A DNA stretch of 64,000 nt from Sinohyriopsis cumingii. Its lineage: Eukaryota; Mollusca; Bivalvia; Unionida; Unionidae. Below, piece after piece: positions 1-12,639 of the stretch. Below the pieces are notes generated by a model. It was not told the origin of the DNA. It made no database searches and worked only from the letters and a program-made list of their open reading frames with translations. Each line of letters starts with the position of its first letter. Position 1 is the stretch's first letter. The stretch is from NCBI GenBank assembly GCA_028554795.2, contig CM068831.1:67741982-67805981 (forward strand), given 5' to 3'. Both the position numbers and the translations under genes were made by a program.

Positions 1-412
1 AATAATGTGAAACAAAATAATAATATAAATTTCGTTTGACTCAAAGGTCAATTATTGAACACTTCTCATTCTGTCCTGGTTTAGTCAGTACCTTTTTATA
101 TTCTCTCTCGATGGATCGAGCGATCGATCGATATATCCACATTGTCCTCTCTCTGCCTTTCTTCCTTCTTGTTTGCTTGATTACTTTCTGGCTTTAAGTT
201 CCTTCTTTTGCCCTATATCTAGGGACCCGATGACTACAGTCATTAGTTTCTTAATAGCGATGGGAACTGTTCATGCGGTGAGATTACTGCAATATTTAGA
301 TGTATATATTAAATGCATAGCAAAATTAATATGTTTCCCTCATTATTTGTCTAAAAAAAGTCCCCGTTTTCATAGTCAAAATCATATGTCCCCATTTTGT
401 AGGTTTTGCAAG

Positions 413-415
<3 letters not shown>

Positions 416-445
<30 letters not shown>
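416..445. repeat. (GT)n microsatellite
   Basis: An uninterrupted GT dinucleotide run. The DNA just after it (to about 535) resembles the ends of the two large repeat blocks near 9,925-10,010 and 20,735-20,822, including the words TTTCACAATGCCCAT and GAAAACAGATTC. Confidence 0.95.
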
Positions 446-448
<3 letters not shown>

Positions 449-1200
449 ACAGAATAGTCAAGTAGAATATGCTTGTCATCTTTCACAATGCCCATCTTAT
501 TCAGATTTTGAAAACAGATTCACACCGATGACTTTCTACTAATTAAATGAAAACAACATGCAAGACATCAGGACATGATTATAACAAGTTGACAATACAT
601 TACTAATATTAGCGTTATTGAACAGAATAAGTACTCAGAGACACCAGAATCAGAGAGCTGTAGAAACAGATTCTCAAGAACAGAAGAAAGATTTTTATAA
701 GCTTAAGACGTGTTGAACAGAGATTCGGTACTCTATCTACTACTATCTAAGTCATTCAGTCGACTTGACATTGAGACAGCTGATTCGCATAATGTTCAAT
801 GATACGTATATATCCCATAGAATTCGGATAAACAGAGGAAACTCTTATTGGAAAGCGACTAGAAGAAAATAAAATTAAAATATAAAAAAATTAAAAATAA
901 CAACAAAAGGAAAAAGGTGTCTCTTTTAATGTTAACTTCAATAAAAGAATAAAAAGATGAAAGAAGATGAATGATTACAATACATTATTTAATGGCCTGG
1001 ACAAACACCATCTTAGCAAGTACTACACTATGTAAAGTTTTCAGCAGCAAATTAAAAACGAAAAAATGTAGCAATAAATCTGATGATGCTGAACGAATTA
1101 ATGGCTAGATCTATAGAAACAGCATTCAGTCTATCCATTCATTTTTAGACTGGATTCATATAGTCAAAATGAAAAAGGATGTCACATTCAAACAATTAAC
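446..1200 (+). repeat. Dispersed repeat, partner of 17,140-17,790
   Basis: From about 541 this stretch aligns by eye to 17,148-17,790. Shared words include GACAATACATTACTAATAT, ACAGAGCTGTAGAAA, TTAATGGCCTGG and ACTATCCATTCATTTT. Both copies are interrupted by small indels and show no open frame. The first part (446-535) instead matches the right ends of the 7.3-10.1 kb and 18.05-20.9 kb blocks, so the right end of one unit abuts the left end of another here. That suggests a head-to-tail arrangement of a larger unit or insertion of one copy beside another. Confidence 0.75.
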
Positions 1201-1350
1201 AGCACATTAAAAGCCACCAAAGTAAAGCACACATATTATTCGGTTATCTGCGTTAATTATCGAATTATCAGTGACATAAGAGAGCGGCATTATTTTTTAT
1301 GACTTACTCTTTCGATGTAACTTACTTTTGTGACATTTGTAACTGTTTGG

Positions 1351-1414
1351 ACATATCCGACTATCAATGTTTCGATATATCCGACTATCAATGTTTCGAC
1401 ATATCCGACTATCA
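1351..1414. repeat. 25-bp tandem repeat, about 2.5 copies
   Basis: The unit ATATCCGACTATCAATGTTT followed by CGA(C/T) is repeated between 1,351 and 1,414 with only single-base differences. No gene is associated with it. Confidence 0.85.
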
Positions 1415-1513
1415 AGCAAGTCTGATTCAGCAAATCATCACATCAGGTTAACACTTTTATCAAGGAAATAAGCGGAAATAACTTCAAAGAGACGTCATCT
1501 GAGGTCAACTTTA

Positions 1514-1976
1514 TTGTCTTTTATTAACAACAGCTGTCATTATTCCGGCCTTGTCCCTATTCCAACTGACCAGCAAATGGGACCGAGACTCGCATGCATC
1601 TCCCTTTACATGCATGTACATAGGAGTACTTCCAGGGTTGAATACAACACTTGGAATAGGCAGCCATACCTTGGAGACATGCCAACCAGAACAGTGTTCT
1701 CAGTAACCATTCTATTTGCAGGTGGAACTCTAACAGATTTCTTTCTTGTTTTCATACCTCATGTGCATCCCAGTGATACATCTTTCCACATCTATGTCCA
1801 GCTCAAGTAAAGTTTGCAGGGCGCATCAGGATATTCTTTGAAACGTTACAGATCGTTGGATTGCTGACTATTTATGTGACAGTGTATGCCACACTCCAAA
1901 GCTGGAGCCTATAGTGTGTTAGAGGTGAATTTGGGCCAAGTCTTGAACATTGAGCCAGTACAGGTAATCTAAGTGC
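1514..1976 (+). pseudogene. Decayed transposase-like gene, first part
   Basis: A 98-codon open frame (1,514-1,810) holds the words YNTWNRQPYLGDMP and VFSVTILFAGG, then SDTSFH. I recognise this order from a transposon-derived protein family common in molluscs and cnidarians, where W.SQP.IGNMPAGN, ILFSGA and a TFFRHQ-like word are followed by GGDGR.DSPGH.AKYGSY. After stops near 1,808-1,890 the same region continues with PHSKAGAYSVLEVNLGQVL (about 1,890-1,968), which fits the SPGHSAKYGSYTLLDL.TNKVL segment. The expected acidic residue before that word is lost. The coding match ends at CAG/GTAATC (1,968/1,969), a good splice-donor context. Several stops show it is not functional. The match is from memory of the family, not a search. 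Confidence 0.55.
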
Positions 1977-2244
1977 TTGTTTACAAGATAAAAATAAAAC
2001 TATTTATATGCCTGAATATTCTGATAGATCCTTCATTTCTGCGACGTTGTATGTTTCATGCACTGGCTAGGATTCATGTTTATGTCACACAAGAAAATGC
2101 GGATATGTTTTCAAATATACTTTTGGAAATTGCATGCATCTGCTGTATATGCAAATAGTCTGAAATACATTTAAGAAATGTATTGGTCACACCATATCTA
2201 GATAAACAGAGGCAATATATGTTAATATCAGCTAATTCGTTTTT

Positions 2245-2515
2245 GCCTAATGAAAGAAGCAAAGAAAAGAATAGTCATGGAAAAAATGGGACTTGCTAGA
2301 TTGATTGACAATCGGCAGAACTATAAAGTGGAAGTGAAAGCTAATATCACATATAAGCATGTCCAGATAGAAATGAAACAGGGAGAACCTGACCGCCGCT
2401 CACTATTTTGATGTATGGCATGTTGCCATAGATGTGTCCATAGCACAGTGTTTACTACACCAACTGATAATGGAAGAACCCTATTACTTTTACAGGGAAG
2501 AGACAAACAAAGAGC
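2245..2515 (+). pseudogene. Decayed transposase-like gene, second part
   Basis: After a gap of about 280 bp that could be an old intron, the family seen at 1,514-1,976 appears to resume. The frame reads MEKMGLARLID, then ITYKHVQIEMKQGEPDRRS, and after a one-base frame change HYFDVWHVA at about 2,398-2,424. The known family has ME.EGL, a TDRH-type word and [HT][FY][FY]DVWHVAKG at this position, so HYFDVWHVA is a strong landmark. Downstream HSTVFTTPTDNGR fits a poorly conserved continuation. The frameshift and later stops make it a pseudogene. It reads in the same direction and order as the first part. Confidence 0.55.
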
Positions 2516-2539
2516 CCTACATCAACTCACACAGAATAA

Positions 2540-5500
2540 TGTTTTAATATGTCTAATTCCATGTGTGAAAAAATAAATATGAGTTGATCGCCAGGGAACA
2601 AGAATTTTAGGATCTGAATAACCAAATTTACAGCATTTGAAAAAACGTCAATGGGTGTTTCCAACACTGATTTTAAAATTTTTTTATAAGTACTTGAACT
2701 TCGTTTAACTTATCAATAACATATCTGGGACAGATAAATATTTTTCTATCGGAGGAGAGCGAGAATACTGGGTTAATTAATGCTGTGTACGTAAATGATG
2801 TAGCAGAGTCTGTGATTGAGATATTTGATTCGGAGCAATGTCTCTATTTTACGTTGATAAGAGTTAAGTATATTCAAAATGAAAACATCTCAGGTATTTT
2901 TTGTGCAAAAAAACCTACATAATATCTCGGGAAAATGCAGACTAACAAAAAGTAATGTTATGACTCTAAGAAACAGAGAAATCAAGCTAAACCAATTTAG
3001 TAAATTTCAACAAATAATGTATTTCTCTATAATACACAGGACATTTGAAATAGAACTTAATGTTGTGAATTAAAATCCAAATAATTCTAACCTTTCTATC
3101 ATAAATCCAAAAGTATAGAGTGCTTTGAATGAATTCCAGGTTTTTAATGTGCTTAAGGATCAATGGTGTTTAATGAGCTGATATGTCAGCAGTCTTGATG
3201 TATCACAATGATATAATCTAGAATATCTTTGAATGAATTCACAATAATCCAATATAATGATTTAGCCTAAAATGTCAGTAACCACTTAGCAATTCCAATG
3301 AATGATATAACTAAATAATTCCTCTTAAATTATATCTCATACAACTAACAGTAATCTTAATAGACTGAAGATAAAATAGCAAAGACCAATTTGTTTACTT
3401 CAGAACCCTATATAAAAGTCTAACACGCAATAAGATGTCAAGGATGATGATTATTTTCAATGGAAATTTCCATCAAATTCGTAATTATATTCAGGTCTAT
3501 TCGAATAAGGTTAAGCAACTATCGAGACCAAATACAATTTCCAAGGAGAAAATCTGAATCTGAGTACTGAACTCAAATCTAACTAAACATTTTGTTTACA
3601 AATGAATATCATCTAAAAGTAAAATCTACAATACTGGACATGCGTTATCTATATAATGTGTTGTATAACAATGTCAGCAGCGATATACAGTCATGGACAA
3701 AAATTAAATACACAGTATAGATATCCATAATATGAACCCATATCTTACTTGCTAATCACAGTGTGCGTTTAAACCCCTTATTCCACGTGATCTTTGTTTC
3801 TCGGGTAATAGTGTATCTATTAAACCATAACAAGTATGATCACTATGAGTAGACCCATATAAAGGAAAAGGACCGTCCAGATTGTTAAATATAGTCAGCG
3901 ACGAAACGTTCCTTTTTCAATCGTTCACTCAAGTAGTCAAATGTTTAGTTTTTACCGATGTTTTCCATTTATTCTTTATTTCCTTCATGCCTAACTTATT
4001 TCTTCAGCATAACGATCAAATAACTTGAATATAAAGTTGATTTTATTTTAAAATGCGAAATCTTTACTTATTGATTTTCCTGTAGTAATTGCTACTGAGG
4101 CTATATGCTTCATTCAAGAGGAACAAACTTTGGTTCTGCTCCTATTATCACATGCTGACTCAATACCTTCTCTTTTACTCTCAAATGACTCAAACAGAGT
4201 TCTCTTCCATAATGTGTTCATTTGTTTCCTTACAAATCATGTAAATGTTTTTGAAAACACGGGAGAATTTTGGGTTTAAAAAAGTCGGGTACAAAAAATG
4301 AGTTTTTAATCTGCATTTTCTAGATATTCCAGATTATTTGGTATCATTGTAGAGCTACATGTGTCTACCTTTCTATAATACCACCCACTGTAGTGTATCA
4401 CTCTACTGTTGTTTATTTCGTCAATACTATCATGCACCACGCTGATTTCAAGACACAACATCCCAATCATTTGAACACGGCTTAGACTGCCTAGTTTATG
4501 TTTCGTGCTATTCTTTGAATCTAGCATCTTAAATCGTTTGGATTTCATCAATCCAGTCTAAAACGAATGGACAGTTTGCATGTCAATTTCATATATCTTA
4601 CCATGAATTAATTCACTTCTATTTCTTTAACTGTTCTATTTCTCTTCTAAGTCTCTTCTTCCGCTGCCTGGGAACTGTGCTGTTGTCGGTGTTTGCTACA
4701 ATATTGATTGTTCCAGGCCAGTAATGTATATGGTGAAATCATTCATCTTTTCCCATAACTTGATTCTTTTGTTCAAGTTGAGATTAAAAGGGTCAGAATT
4801 TTCCGACATTTTGGAATCTTTTTTTAAAAAAATTTTCTTCCACAGGAACATACCTCTTTGTTAATCTTCGATTCCAAGGGTTATATATCATCGAAGGTAA
4901 AACGAATCTTCTGATGATTGTCTTGTCTATCCAATGACTTGTAAAGTAGTAGATACAGTTCTGAATTTCTATCTAGACACATCAACAGCTTTAAAATTTG
5001 TTCTGCTCTGGTGGATCTCTTTCTACAACCATGGAATTTTGGAGGCTTCTCTTGTCATTCTATTAAATAATGATTATTAGTAATCTATGGTCCACTTGTT
5101 CCCTTCATCTCTTGATGTCTTTTAAATCGTTCACTCTAAACTTGCAGTAAGTGCAGTAATGAAGTAGTAAATTCAAGGGCATGGTCTTTTGGGCGGTGTT
5201 TGTTATTGCAGTTGAAATTGAAGTAATCATGTTGTAAGGTAAAGGACGAACTGATTTATTTCTTTATTTTACCCTAAGAAATACGGAATGTGGTTCTGTT
5301 TTAAGGTATATTAAATTGTGGTGACTTTGCTTTGTTTATGATACAGTAGTGAGGAAGGTAGTCAGCTATTATTTGTGCGGCTTTGCTGGGTAGGATGTGG
5401 CTGGATTGGGCTATTTTTAAAATATATAAATTGACTCATTTGGGTAATGTCTAGAAGAATTAAGCAAATAGAAAAAATAACCGGCCTGTGTTTTCATTGT

Positions 5501-7330
5501 ATCATTTATGATTCTAATAATTAAGTTGCTCCATGTTTATTTCAAGCACGGTGATCATCGTAGTTACTTTAGATTTACAAAATTTATACCACTCAAACAA
5601 TTGCTTCCAAATAAGTTTTATAATCTAGATAGCAGAAATAAAATAATCATTTGCACACTAGTTTCCTCCAGAATCAACTGTAATTAAATCCTATGTAAAT
5701 TTATATACTACAGTTATGCCTACAGTGAGGAAACTATTTATTTCAGCAACATCATTGTCACTTTGTCCTACGTTTGATAATAAAACATCTTTCAACATGT
5801 AACTTATTTGATTACCTTACATAAAATTTCCATGACAACAGGACCTGTAACGAGAACTCTCCATGAAATAGATGTAGATCAACGTTATATTCCTTAAAAC
5901 GACACACGAACACGACCGAAGTGGCCTTAGTGTTAACTATTATTTCGACACTCACACCATCAACAAAAAATTAAAAGGCACGTCCCATGCACTTGTGATA
6001 TTTTTCTCTGAGCGAGGTAGTTTAAACCAACGAGGTTCCCAAAAGTTCACAATTTCTGCATATGCAGATGATAAAATCTGAATAACAGAGCGAAACATAC
6101 TTTTTTATTTGGCGTGTGCAAAAGAGCACATAGCCAATATAATACATGATTCATGCACAATGCACTTTTGCATAAATGCCTGAATATATAAATCAATAAT
6201 GGCTATACAAATGTGCGCATAAATCCTCGGAGATGGACAGACAGACAGAAATAGAACTCTAGAGCGAGAAAAGATAATCTAAGTTGGAATGCATTATCAG
6301 CATATTTACCTAGGTGTTTTAGAGTTCTTAAATCTTCTTTTTTGTGTAATTGAAATAATTGGTACATACCTGGTTTCTGCCAGTAATAAGGATCAAAATA
6401 AATTAAAATGAAATATGTATTTTAGTCTCTGGTTACAAAACAATAAAAGGCAAGATATATGGACTGAATTAGGATATTACCAGATCTCCAAGACCTTGAA
6501 GTCAATAAAATAGTTCTCACACTGGAAACCCAGTTATTACAATTCTTTCTTTTAAAATCTGTAAGCATTAATTGTTATATTTTTTAACAATTTAATTATT
6601 TGTGTTTAGCACTCTGAACCAATGCTTAATAATACGCACATATACATTTAATTAAAGAGCATGGGGGCCCAACTATCCATTTTCAAGCATATTCTTGGCA
6701 GGATGTATAACATCTAGTATCTACATGCATTATTTTCTATGTACCCGTCATATGCTATCTGTTTTCTAAACCCCCAAATATCACAGCCATAAGACAATAT
6801 TGGAGATGCGAATTAATCAAATAAACAAACCATTATATTTACCAGACATTCTATAATGTTAGTATTATTCAGAAGTAATGTGGCGCACACTCTGCTCATA
6901 CAAAGTCTGACTGTATGCCCTGAAGTCGGAGAGGCATTGATCATTAATCAAAATGTAATAACAAAACCAGTGGCTTCAAGTTAGTGATCATTTCCTGTGA
7001 TAGTACTGTTGACGTGTCACATATACAAAAACCACTCACTTCGTGTCAATCAAATCAGTTGCTACAACTCTGTAAACTAAATCGACTTAAAAATCATGTA
7101 ATGATCTCATTTCCTTTACATTTTGAACAGTAACTTTGTATTGGGGACTTTTATTTATCGCTAATCACCTACCGTTGCTTAATTGTCAAACAACCACATA
7201 GACACTGTTCGTATCAGCAATGTATTCCATATCAGAGTGAGCTATATATAAAATTATATTATTCTTGCTGTACAAGCAATAGCTAATTTTATGTAACCAT
7301 GTAATATGTCGATAGTCTTTTATGAGTCAG
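2540..7330. other. AT-rich stretch without recognisable genes
   Basis: I find no open frame with recognisable protein words, no splice-bounded exon and no strong tandem array here. The longest open frame (4,306-4,551, minus) looks like chance. Around 3,689 a word CAGTCATGGACAAAAATT resembles a Tc1/mariner end, but no partner end is visible. Confidence 0.5.
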
Positions 7331-7333
7331 TTA

Positions 7334-10083
7334 TGGGATCCTATGACAAATTTCGGTTGCCCAGATAAATTCATCGTGATAGTTCGGTAATTCCATCATG
7401 GCATGCACGCTCATGTCATAGACGAGGAATAGTCATCTGAATCATTCCATGTCACCAATGGAGTCAAGCAAGGTTGTGTGTTGGCCCCAATCCTCCTGAG
7501 TATGATGTTCTCTGCTATGCTTACTTACGCTTCCCGTGACCATGACACTGGGATTGTATCCGATACCACACTGATGGCAAGATCTTGAATCTATGGAGAG
7601 TTCAAGCGAAGACTAAGACATAAAATTACTGTTCGTGGTCAACTATTTGCCGACGACTGTTACCTGAATGCCTGATCTGAGTCTTTGGATCGTTTGTTGT
7701 CAGCTTGTAATTATTGCAATTATTATATTGTTTGGTTTGTGCTGTGAGTGATGCAGACGTAAACTAATAAGGGAAGGTGGTGGTTTTATGTTACAGTCCT
7801 AATCAATGATAAAACCAACACCAGAATTGCTAAAGCAAGTGTATGCTTTTGCAGTCTACGAGCAAACGTGTGGGAGCGAATTCTACAAATAAGCTGAAGG
7901 TCTACAAAGCCGCTGTGATGCCAATCCTGTTAAATGTTTGTTAAAACGCTATGTTAAGAAGCTTAATCATTTTCACGTTGGCTGCTGAGGAAACTGATTA
8001 GGATAAGATGTCAGAACATGGTTTCAGACACTGAGCTTCTCACAAGGGCAAACATTCCAAGTATTCACATTCTGCTGATGACATCACAGTAAAGACTGGC
8101 AGGACCCATCGCCAGGATGTTAGGATGTCAGAAGAGCGACTACTTAAGAAGCATTTCTACGTTGAGCTGAAGGAGGGGAAGTGATCTCAGGGTTGTCAAA
8201 AGAAACGCTTCATAGATGCCGTCAAGACATCCTTGAAGCACTTCATCTCTGACCAATAGCCTTGGGATGATCTCGCACAGGATCCCTCCCCTGGCACAGT
8301 TTCATCCTTATTGGTGCTAAGGACTTTGAACAGATGACAATCGAAGAGGCATGAAAGAAGCGCGAGCAACGTAAATCTCAGAACTGCAGCACGTCCTGCA
8401 TTGATCAATCTATCCGAACCTGCACATGCTTCCAAGTGTGAAACAGTCTGTAAATAGCACACATTGACCTGATCTCACGTATTCACAGACTTCTAACCAG
8501 TTACTGATATCTTAGTCATCTTCGAACTCAGATGATGCACAACAAGTTAACTTATGAAATGGGAAATGTATAACTTACCACTGCACATGAAAACTGCAAA
8601 AAGCATAAGTGACTCGTTATTGCTACCTTATAAGTAATAATTGGCCTCGCAACCATTTCTAAAAGCAACCTGAATTCAAAGCAATAAGGTTAATTGTTTT
8701 CTTTCACTATATTCAGCACAACGTACTCTTGGGATAATACAGGAATTTTCCATTCAGTAATGCACCATCGTACAAATTAATTTTCATCTAGGATTGTCTT
8801 GGCATAAAGGTGTTTGAAGGCTAGTTCTATCACACAATCGTAACTTAATACATGTTGTTCAAACTGTGGACGGCATCAAATCGTCACTGTATCGTGCATT
8901 TAAAAAATGTGTTCATTCTTTATTTGTAGCTTCTTCTTGGAATCTTTTCTTTTTTGTTCCTCCTTCAATTTCAGAATAAGCCATAGATTTTGATGTCTAA
9001 CAAATCAACATTCCTGCAATAAAAAAAGGCTTTTAAGGGAAGGTATGCAATCCATAAGCCCTCAGCAAGACAAGAAGTGAACACTTAAGATATTGTAAAA
9101 GATTTCCTTAAACGGACAAAGTAACATAATATTATTGTGACGTTCTAGAATCCGTGTTAATTTAGATCAAACATTCTGAAATGGTGTAGTGTTGAGGAAT
9201 ATGGAAAAGTAGTATTACACAGAATAAAAGTGGATATCATATTGGGTTATACATACATGGGACTAAACTTCTCTCGTACACTTATTTGGAAAAAGTAAAG
9301 GAAGAATACCCATTACACGCAAAGTGTCCACAAACATGGATTATTGTGTACAATACATTAGGCATATTTAAGCTGTTATTAATAGATCGCATTCGTATTA
9401 ATAGATGCCGCTGATATTTGCCTACAATATTCATAAGCAATTGAAAACGTAAATGGTAAGAGTTTTACTAGATATGGAATCTTCCTAGAAAACATGCATA
9501 CTCCCTGCTGCCATAAGGAGAATACTGACCAAGTACGTCTGTATTTTACCTGTTACTGTAAATTAGTACTGGATTATGCTGGATGGTATTTGATATCCAT
9601 GGCAATGCTATGAACACTGAAAATAACTCGATGAACCAGGTAAGTTAAAATGTGTTACAAATTTTAATAGCATACACTTACCATATGGTTTGGGTTATAA
9701 TAGGTACGTATAGGCTGTAGGTGATGACAAAGTTGTCCTATTTTACCTATTACTGTAAATGTATTATTTACCATCTGAAAATATCATAAAGACAATTTAA
9801 TGCAGAAATGGAATCCAACCTTAATCAAATCACATAAAGCATCCCACTACAGTTGCATTACACGTAGCCATTGAGTAACCAACGCATCTATTACTGGCTT
9901 TAGAGTGGTGTATATATCGAGCTGTGTGTGCGTGTGAGTGTGAAACAGAAGGCAAATATTATGTTTCACAATGCCCATTTTATTCAGATCGTGAAAACAG
10001 ATTCTCCACAGGGATTTTCTCAAACGAATTCAGGCGTAATATCTCAACTTGCACCATATGGCATTTCAGCATCCCAGAGAAGA
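7334..10083 (+). repeat. Large direct repeat, copy 1 (about 2.75 kb)
   Basis: This block is nearly collinear with 18,046-20,895 at high similarity. It starts near GGTTGCCCAGATAAATTC and ends around CATCCCAGAGAAGAG. It contains the 3' half of a broken LINE (7,340-8,460) followed by about 1.6 kb of shared non-coding DNA. Copy 1 lacks the long AT microsatellite of copy 2 and has a small deletion in the reverse-transcriptase part (near 7,680). Because the non-LINE flank is shared too, this is a duplicated or composite unit rather than two independent LINE insertions. Confidence 0.85.
7340..8465 (+). mobile_element. Broken LINE: reverse transcriptase to 3' end, copy 1
   Basis: The frame at 7,440-7,560 reads FHVTNGVKQGCVLAPILLS followed by MMFSAMLTYASRDHDTGI. 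NGVKQGCVLAP is a hallmark of the reverse transcriptase palm in non-LTR retrotransposons. Downstream pieces, in different frames, match the C-terminal part of the same LINE type common in invertebrates: CRLRANVWER, VYKAAVMPILL, KKLNHFH, LRKLIRIR, NMVSDTELLTRANIPSIH and further on REQRKSQNCST. The catalytic (F)ADD box survives only as LFADDC near 7,645 in a broken frame. Many frameshifts and stops; no 5' half or endonuclease is attached. The clade cannot be set from these pieces. Confidence 0.85.
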
Positions 10084-11280
10084 GCTTCAATGGAAATATC
10101 ATTCACTAATTAGTACTTTTCACACCATATTTCTTTCACCCGTATGCGATATATATTTGATATTTTTCCAATGTCGTCTTGAAAAGTATTTCTACTATGG
10201 ATTCTTACTTTTCTTACTGTTACATTTGTGATTGTTGAACCATTGTTATGTAGGTGTATGTTTATGCTCCACATTTCCAAATATCCCTTTTCATGGACAT
10301 TGCAATAGATAGGATCTGCAGCAGTAGGTATATAATAGAAATATTAGCAGCCGGTATCTTTGTCATTGATAACTTATTTTCACTTGTAGCGAATGGAGAG
10401 CAAAATGACCATTATTTTTCTTTGGTTTTCAACGTATGCAATATCTCAGTCACAATGCATGTCAAAAATGATGTATACGAGATAAAACTATAAGAGTGTT
10501 CACCAGCAGCAGAAGGAGCTTTTCACTATTCACGTTTCGTTTTGATTATATTATTAGCCCAAAGTTGATGATATTACGTGTCCAAATAAGGCAGAAAAGA
10601 ATGAGGCGACAGGTTGTATTTCAAAACCTTGTTGATATTTTTTTTTCTCCATTATTTATCTTATAACACTAAAAAGCTGCCGCTTGTGAAGTTCACAGAC
10701 TCTCTCCAAGTTTCATATTTCACTCCAAATCTAATGTATTTAAATACCAGTAATTTAGTACGGAACTTAATATTATATAGCAAACAAAATGTCATCCAAA
10801 GTATTTTAGGAAGACCAAGAGATAGCACAGATAGCCCTGTAGGTTTCGTTTCTATGAAAATATGAAATTATTAGTTCTGGTGTATATTGAACTAGTTTTT
10901 AGCCGCAGTGTTTAGTTATGTTATTTCTGTATGCCAGAACTTAATTTCCTATTTGAGTATCACTATATTCGTAGTGAGGTTAATTTGTACAACTCACTGT
11001 GTTAGTTGGGCTGTAATTCGCCTCATTGGAGAAAAATACTTTCTCGTCTAGAAAAATAGTTATATTTTATGCTGACAAAGTCTATTCGGATGAATTTATA
11101 GTGGACTGTTTACATCCGTCTTAGCATTTTTACCCAATGAAATCAATGCCTCGAACTGGATAATTATTATTCAAGCAACACCCTTTTTTGTGTATTCCCA
11201 CTTATGTATCTAATAAATATGGACAGCCCTCTTAAACATTTCCACATCCAGCTATACGCTAGAACAATCCTTAACTGACA

Positions 11281-12069
11281 ATGTTTTGTTCAGTGTTCTT
11301 TACCATGACAATGGTTCGCTTATTCTTCGCTTTCCTGACGTTCTCTAAATTGCTTACAAGCGGACATCCTCAAATTAACTGTGGAAACGTCACTTCATCT
11401 ACATGCCAAAATGTCTCTTTTGGAAAACCAATTGACTGCCAGGACATTTACCAAATGGGTTTTACAAAGACTGGAAGCTACATTATTTATCCCAAAGGAC
11501 ATCCTAATGGTATCTACGTTCGATGTGACATGCGTACAGCCGGTGGAAGATGGACTGTCATTCAGAGAAGAATCAGCGGAGATGTTGATTTCTTTCGTGA
11601 GTGGATTGATTATAAAGAGGGTTTTGGTGATCCAAATGGAAACATGTGGCTCGGAAATGACAATATACATGACCTCACGGCTCAGGCCGATTACCAGCTG
11701 CATATAAACTTGGCTGTTTCAAATACAAATACCAGCTTTGCCATGTATGATACTTTCTCGGTTGGAGACGAAAGTAGTGGATATCTGCTCTTCGTAAAAG
11801 GCTACAGTGGAACAGCAGGCGACTCTTTCTCTTATCATTCTGATATGAAATTTAGCACCAAGGATTGGGACAACGACAAAACCAATTCAACAAATTGTGC
11901 CAGTAGCTACAAAGGCGGTTGGTGGTACAATATTTGCCATTCTTCAAACTTAAATGGAATCTACGGATCCACCAATTATGCAGAAGGAATAAATTGGTAT
12001 GCATATGCCGGACGTCATACATCCATGATATATGCAGACATGAAAATAAGGAGAAAAATTTCACAGTAA
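11281..12069 (+). CDS. Secreted fibrinogen-related (FReD) protein, single exon
   Basis: 262 codons, complete in one exon. Residues 1-28 form a signal peptide (core MVRLFFAFLTFSKLL); Met9 or Met11 could also start it. Residues about 48-260 are a fibrinogen C-terminal domain of usual size. The entry is PIDCQDIYQMG, the middle has WTVIQRRISGDVDFFREW, then GFGDPNGNMWLGNDNIHDL, a calcium-loop word STKDWDND (Asp195, Asp197), NCASSYKGGWWYNICH, NLNGIY and a C-terminal MKIRR. Cys53-Cys82 and Cys206-Cys219 fit the two standard disulfides; Cys34 and Cys42 are extra and could link subunits. Sequons lie at Asn36, 44, 150 and 202. Proteins of this domain type (ficolins, tenascins, mollusc FREPs) bind sugars or acetylated ligands and often act in innate recognition. 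There is no collagen, immunoglobulin or coiled-coil part, so the precise role is open. The frame is intact and is the best-supported gene here. Confidence 0.88.
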   Translation: MFCSVFFTMTMVRLFFAFLTFSKLLTSGHPQINCGNVTSSTCQNVSFGKPIDCQDIYQMGFTKTGSYIIYPKGHPNGIYVRCDMRTAGGRWTVIQRRISGDVDFFREWIDYKEGFGDPNGNMWLGNDNIHDLTAQADYQLHINLAVSNTNTSFAMYDTFSVGDESSGYLLFVKGYSGTAGDSFSYHSDMKFSTKDWDNDKTNSTNCASSYKGGWWYNICHSSNLNGIYGSTNYAEGINWYAYAGRHTSMIYADMKIRRKISQ

Positions 12070-12100
12070 GAGTGATACAAAAGTATTAAGATATCACGGG

Positions 12101-12106
12101 AATAAA
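12101..12106 (+). promoter_or_regulatory. Polyadenylation signal of the FReD gene
   Basis: An AATAAA hexamer begins 32 bases after the stop codon of the fibrinogen-related gene and would give a very short 3' UTR. No genomic poly-A tract follows, so there is no direct sign of retroposition. Confidence 0.55.
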
Positions 12107-12558
12107 ATAATATTTGTAGAAATAGGATACTGCAGCTTGAAGTATGTCCATATACATTCATGTTATTTGCAACTTTCGAAATATACCGCTTTAGTCATAT
12201 GAATATTCCTTCTTCATAAACGGACGCAGGTATAATTAATTCCTAGAACCATTTAAATTTGCTGTCCCTATTGCATTTGCAAAGGATACAGTTGTAATAC
12301 ATTTGGTTTGTCTGAATGGAGATAGTTTAAAATTAATAAGTATATTGTATTGAAAGTACGATTCTACATTTTTATTTTGTATGTTTCCTTTTCTTGTTAT
12401 TATTCGCTATTTGTACTTTCAAAATGTTGATGCTAATTGCAATAAACATAACATGCGCTACATATACGATTGCAAATAACATCCTAGTTCCCTCCACTCC
12501 CATACCGACCTAACGGATTTATCAAATGTTATATAAATGTTTTGCATCTGAATCAGAA

Positions 12559-12564
<6 letters not shown>

Positions 12565-12635
<71 letters not shown>
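12565..12635. repeat. (TA)n microsatellite
   Basis: A pure TA run of about 70 bases. Open frames across it on both strands (Tyr-Ile repeats) are artefacts of the dinucleotide. Confidence 0.97.
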
Positions 12636-12638
<3 letters not shown>

Positions 12639-12639
12639 G

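Noticed and set aside
3680..3720. Tc1/mariner-like end CAGTCATGGACAAAAATT
   Set aside because: No inverse partner or transposase text was found within the next kilobases.
8196..8462. 88-codon minus-strand frame
   Set aside because: Antisense shadow of the LINE C-terminal part.
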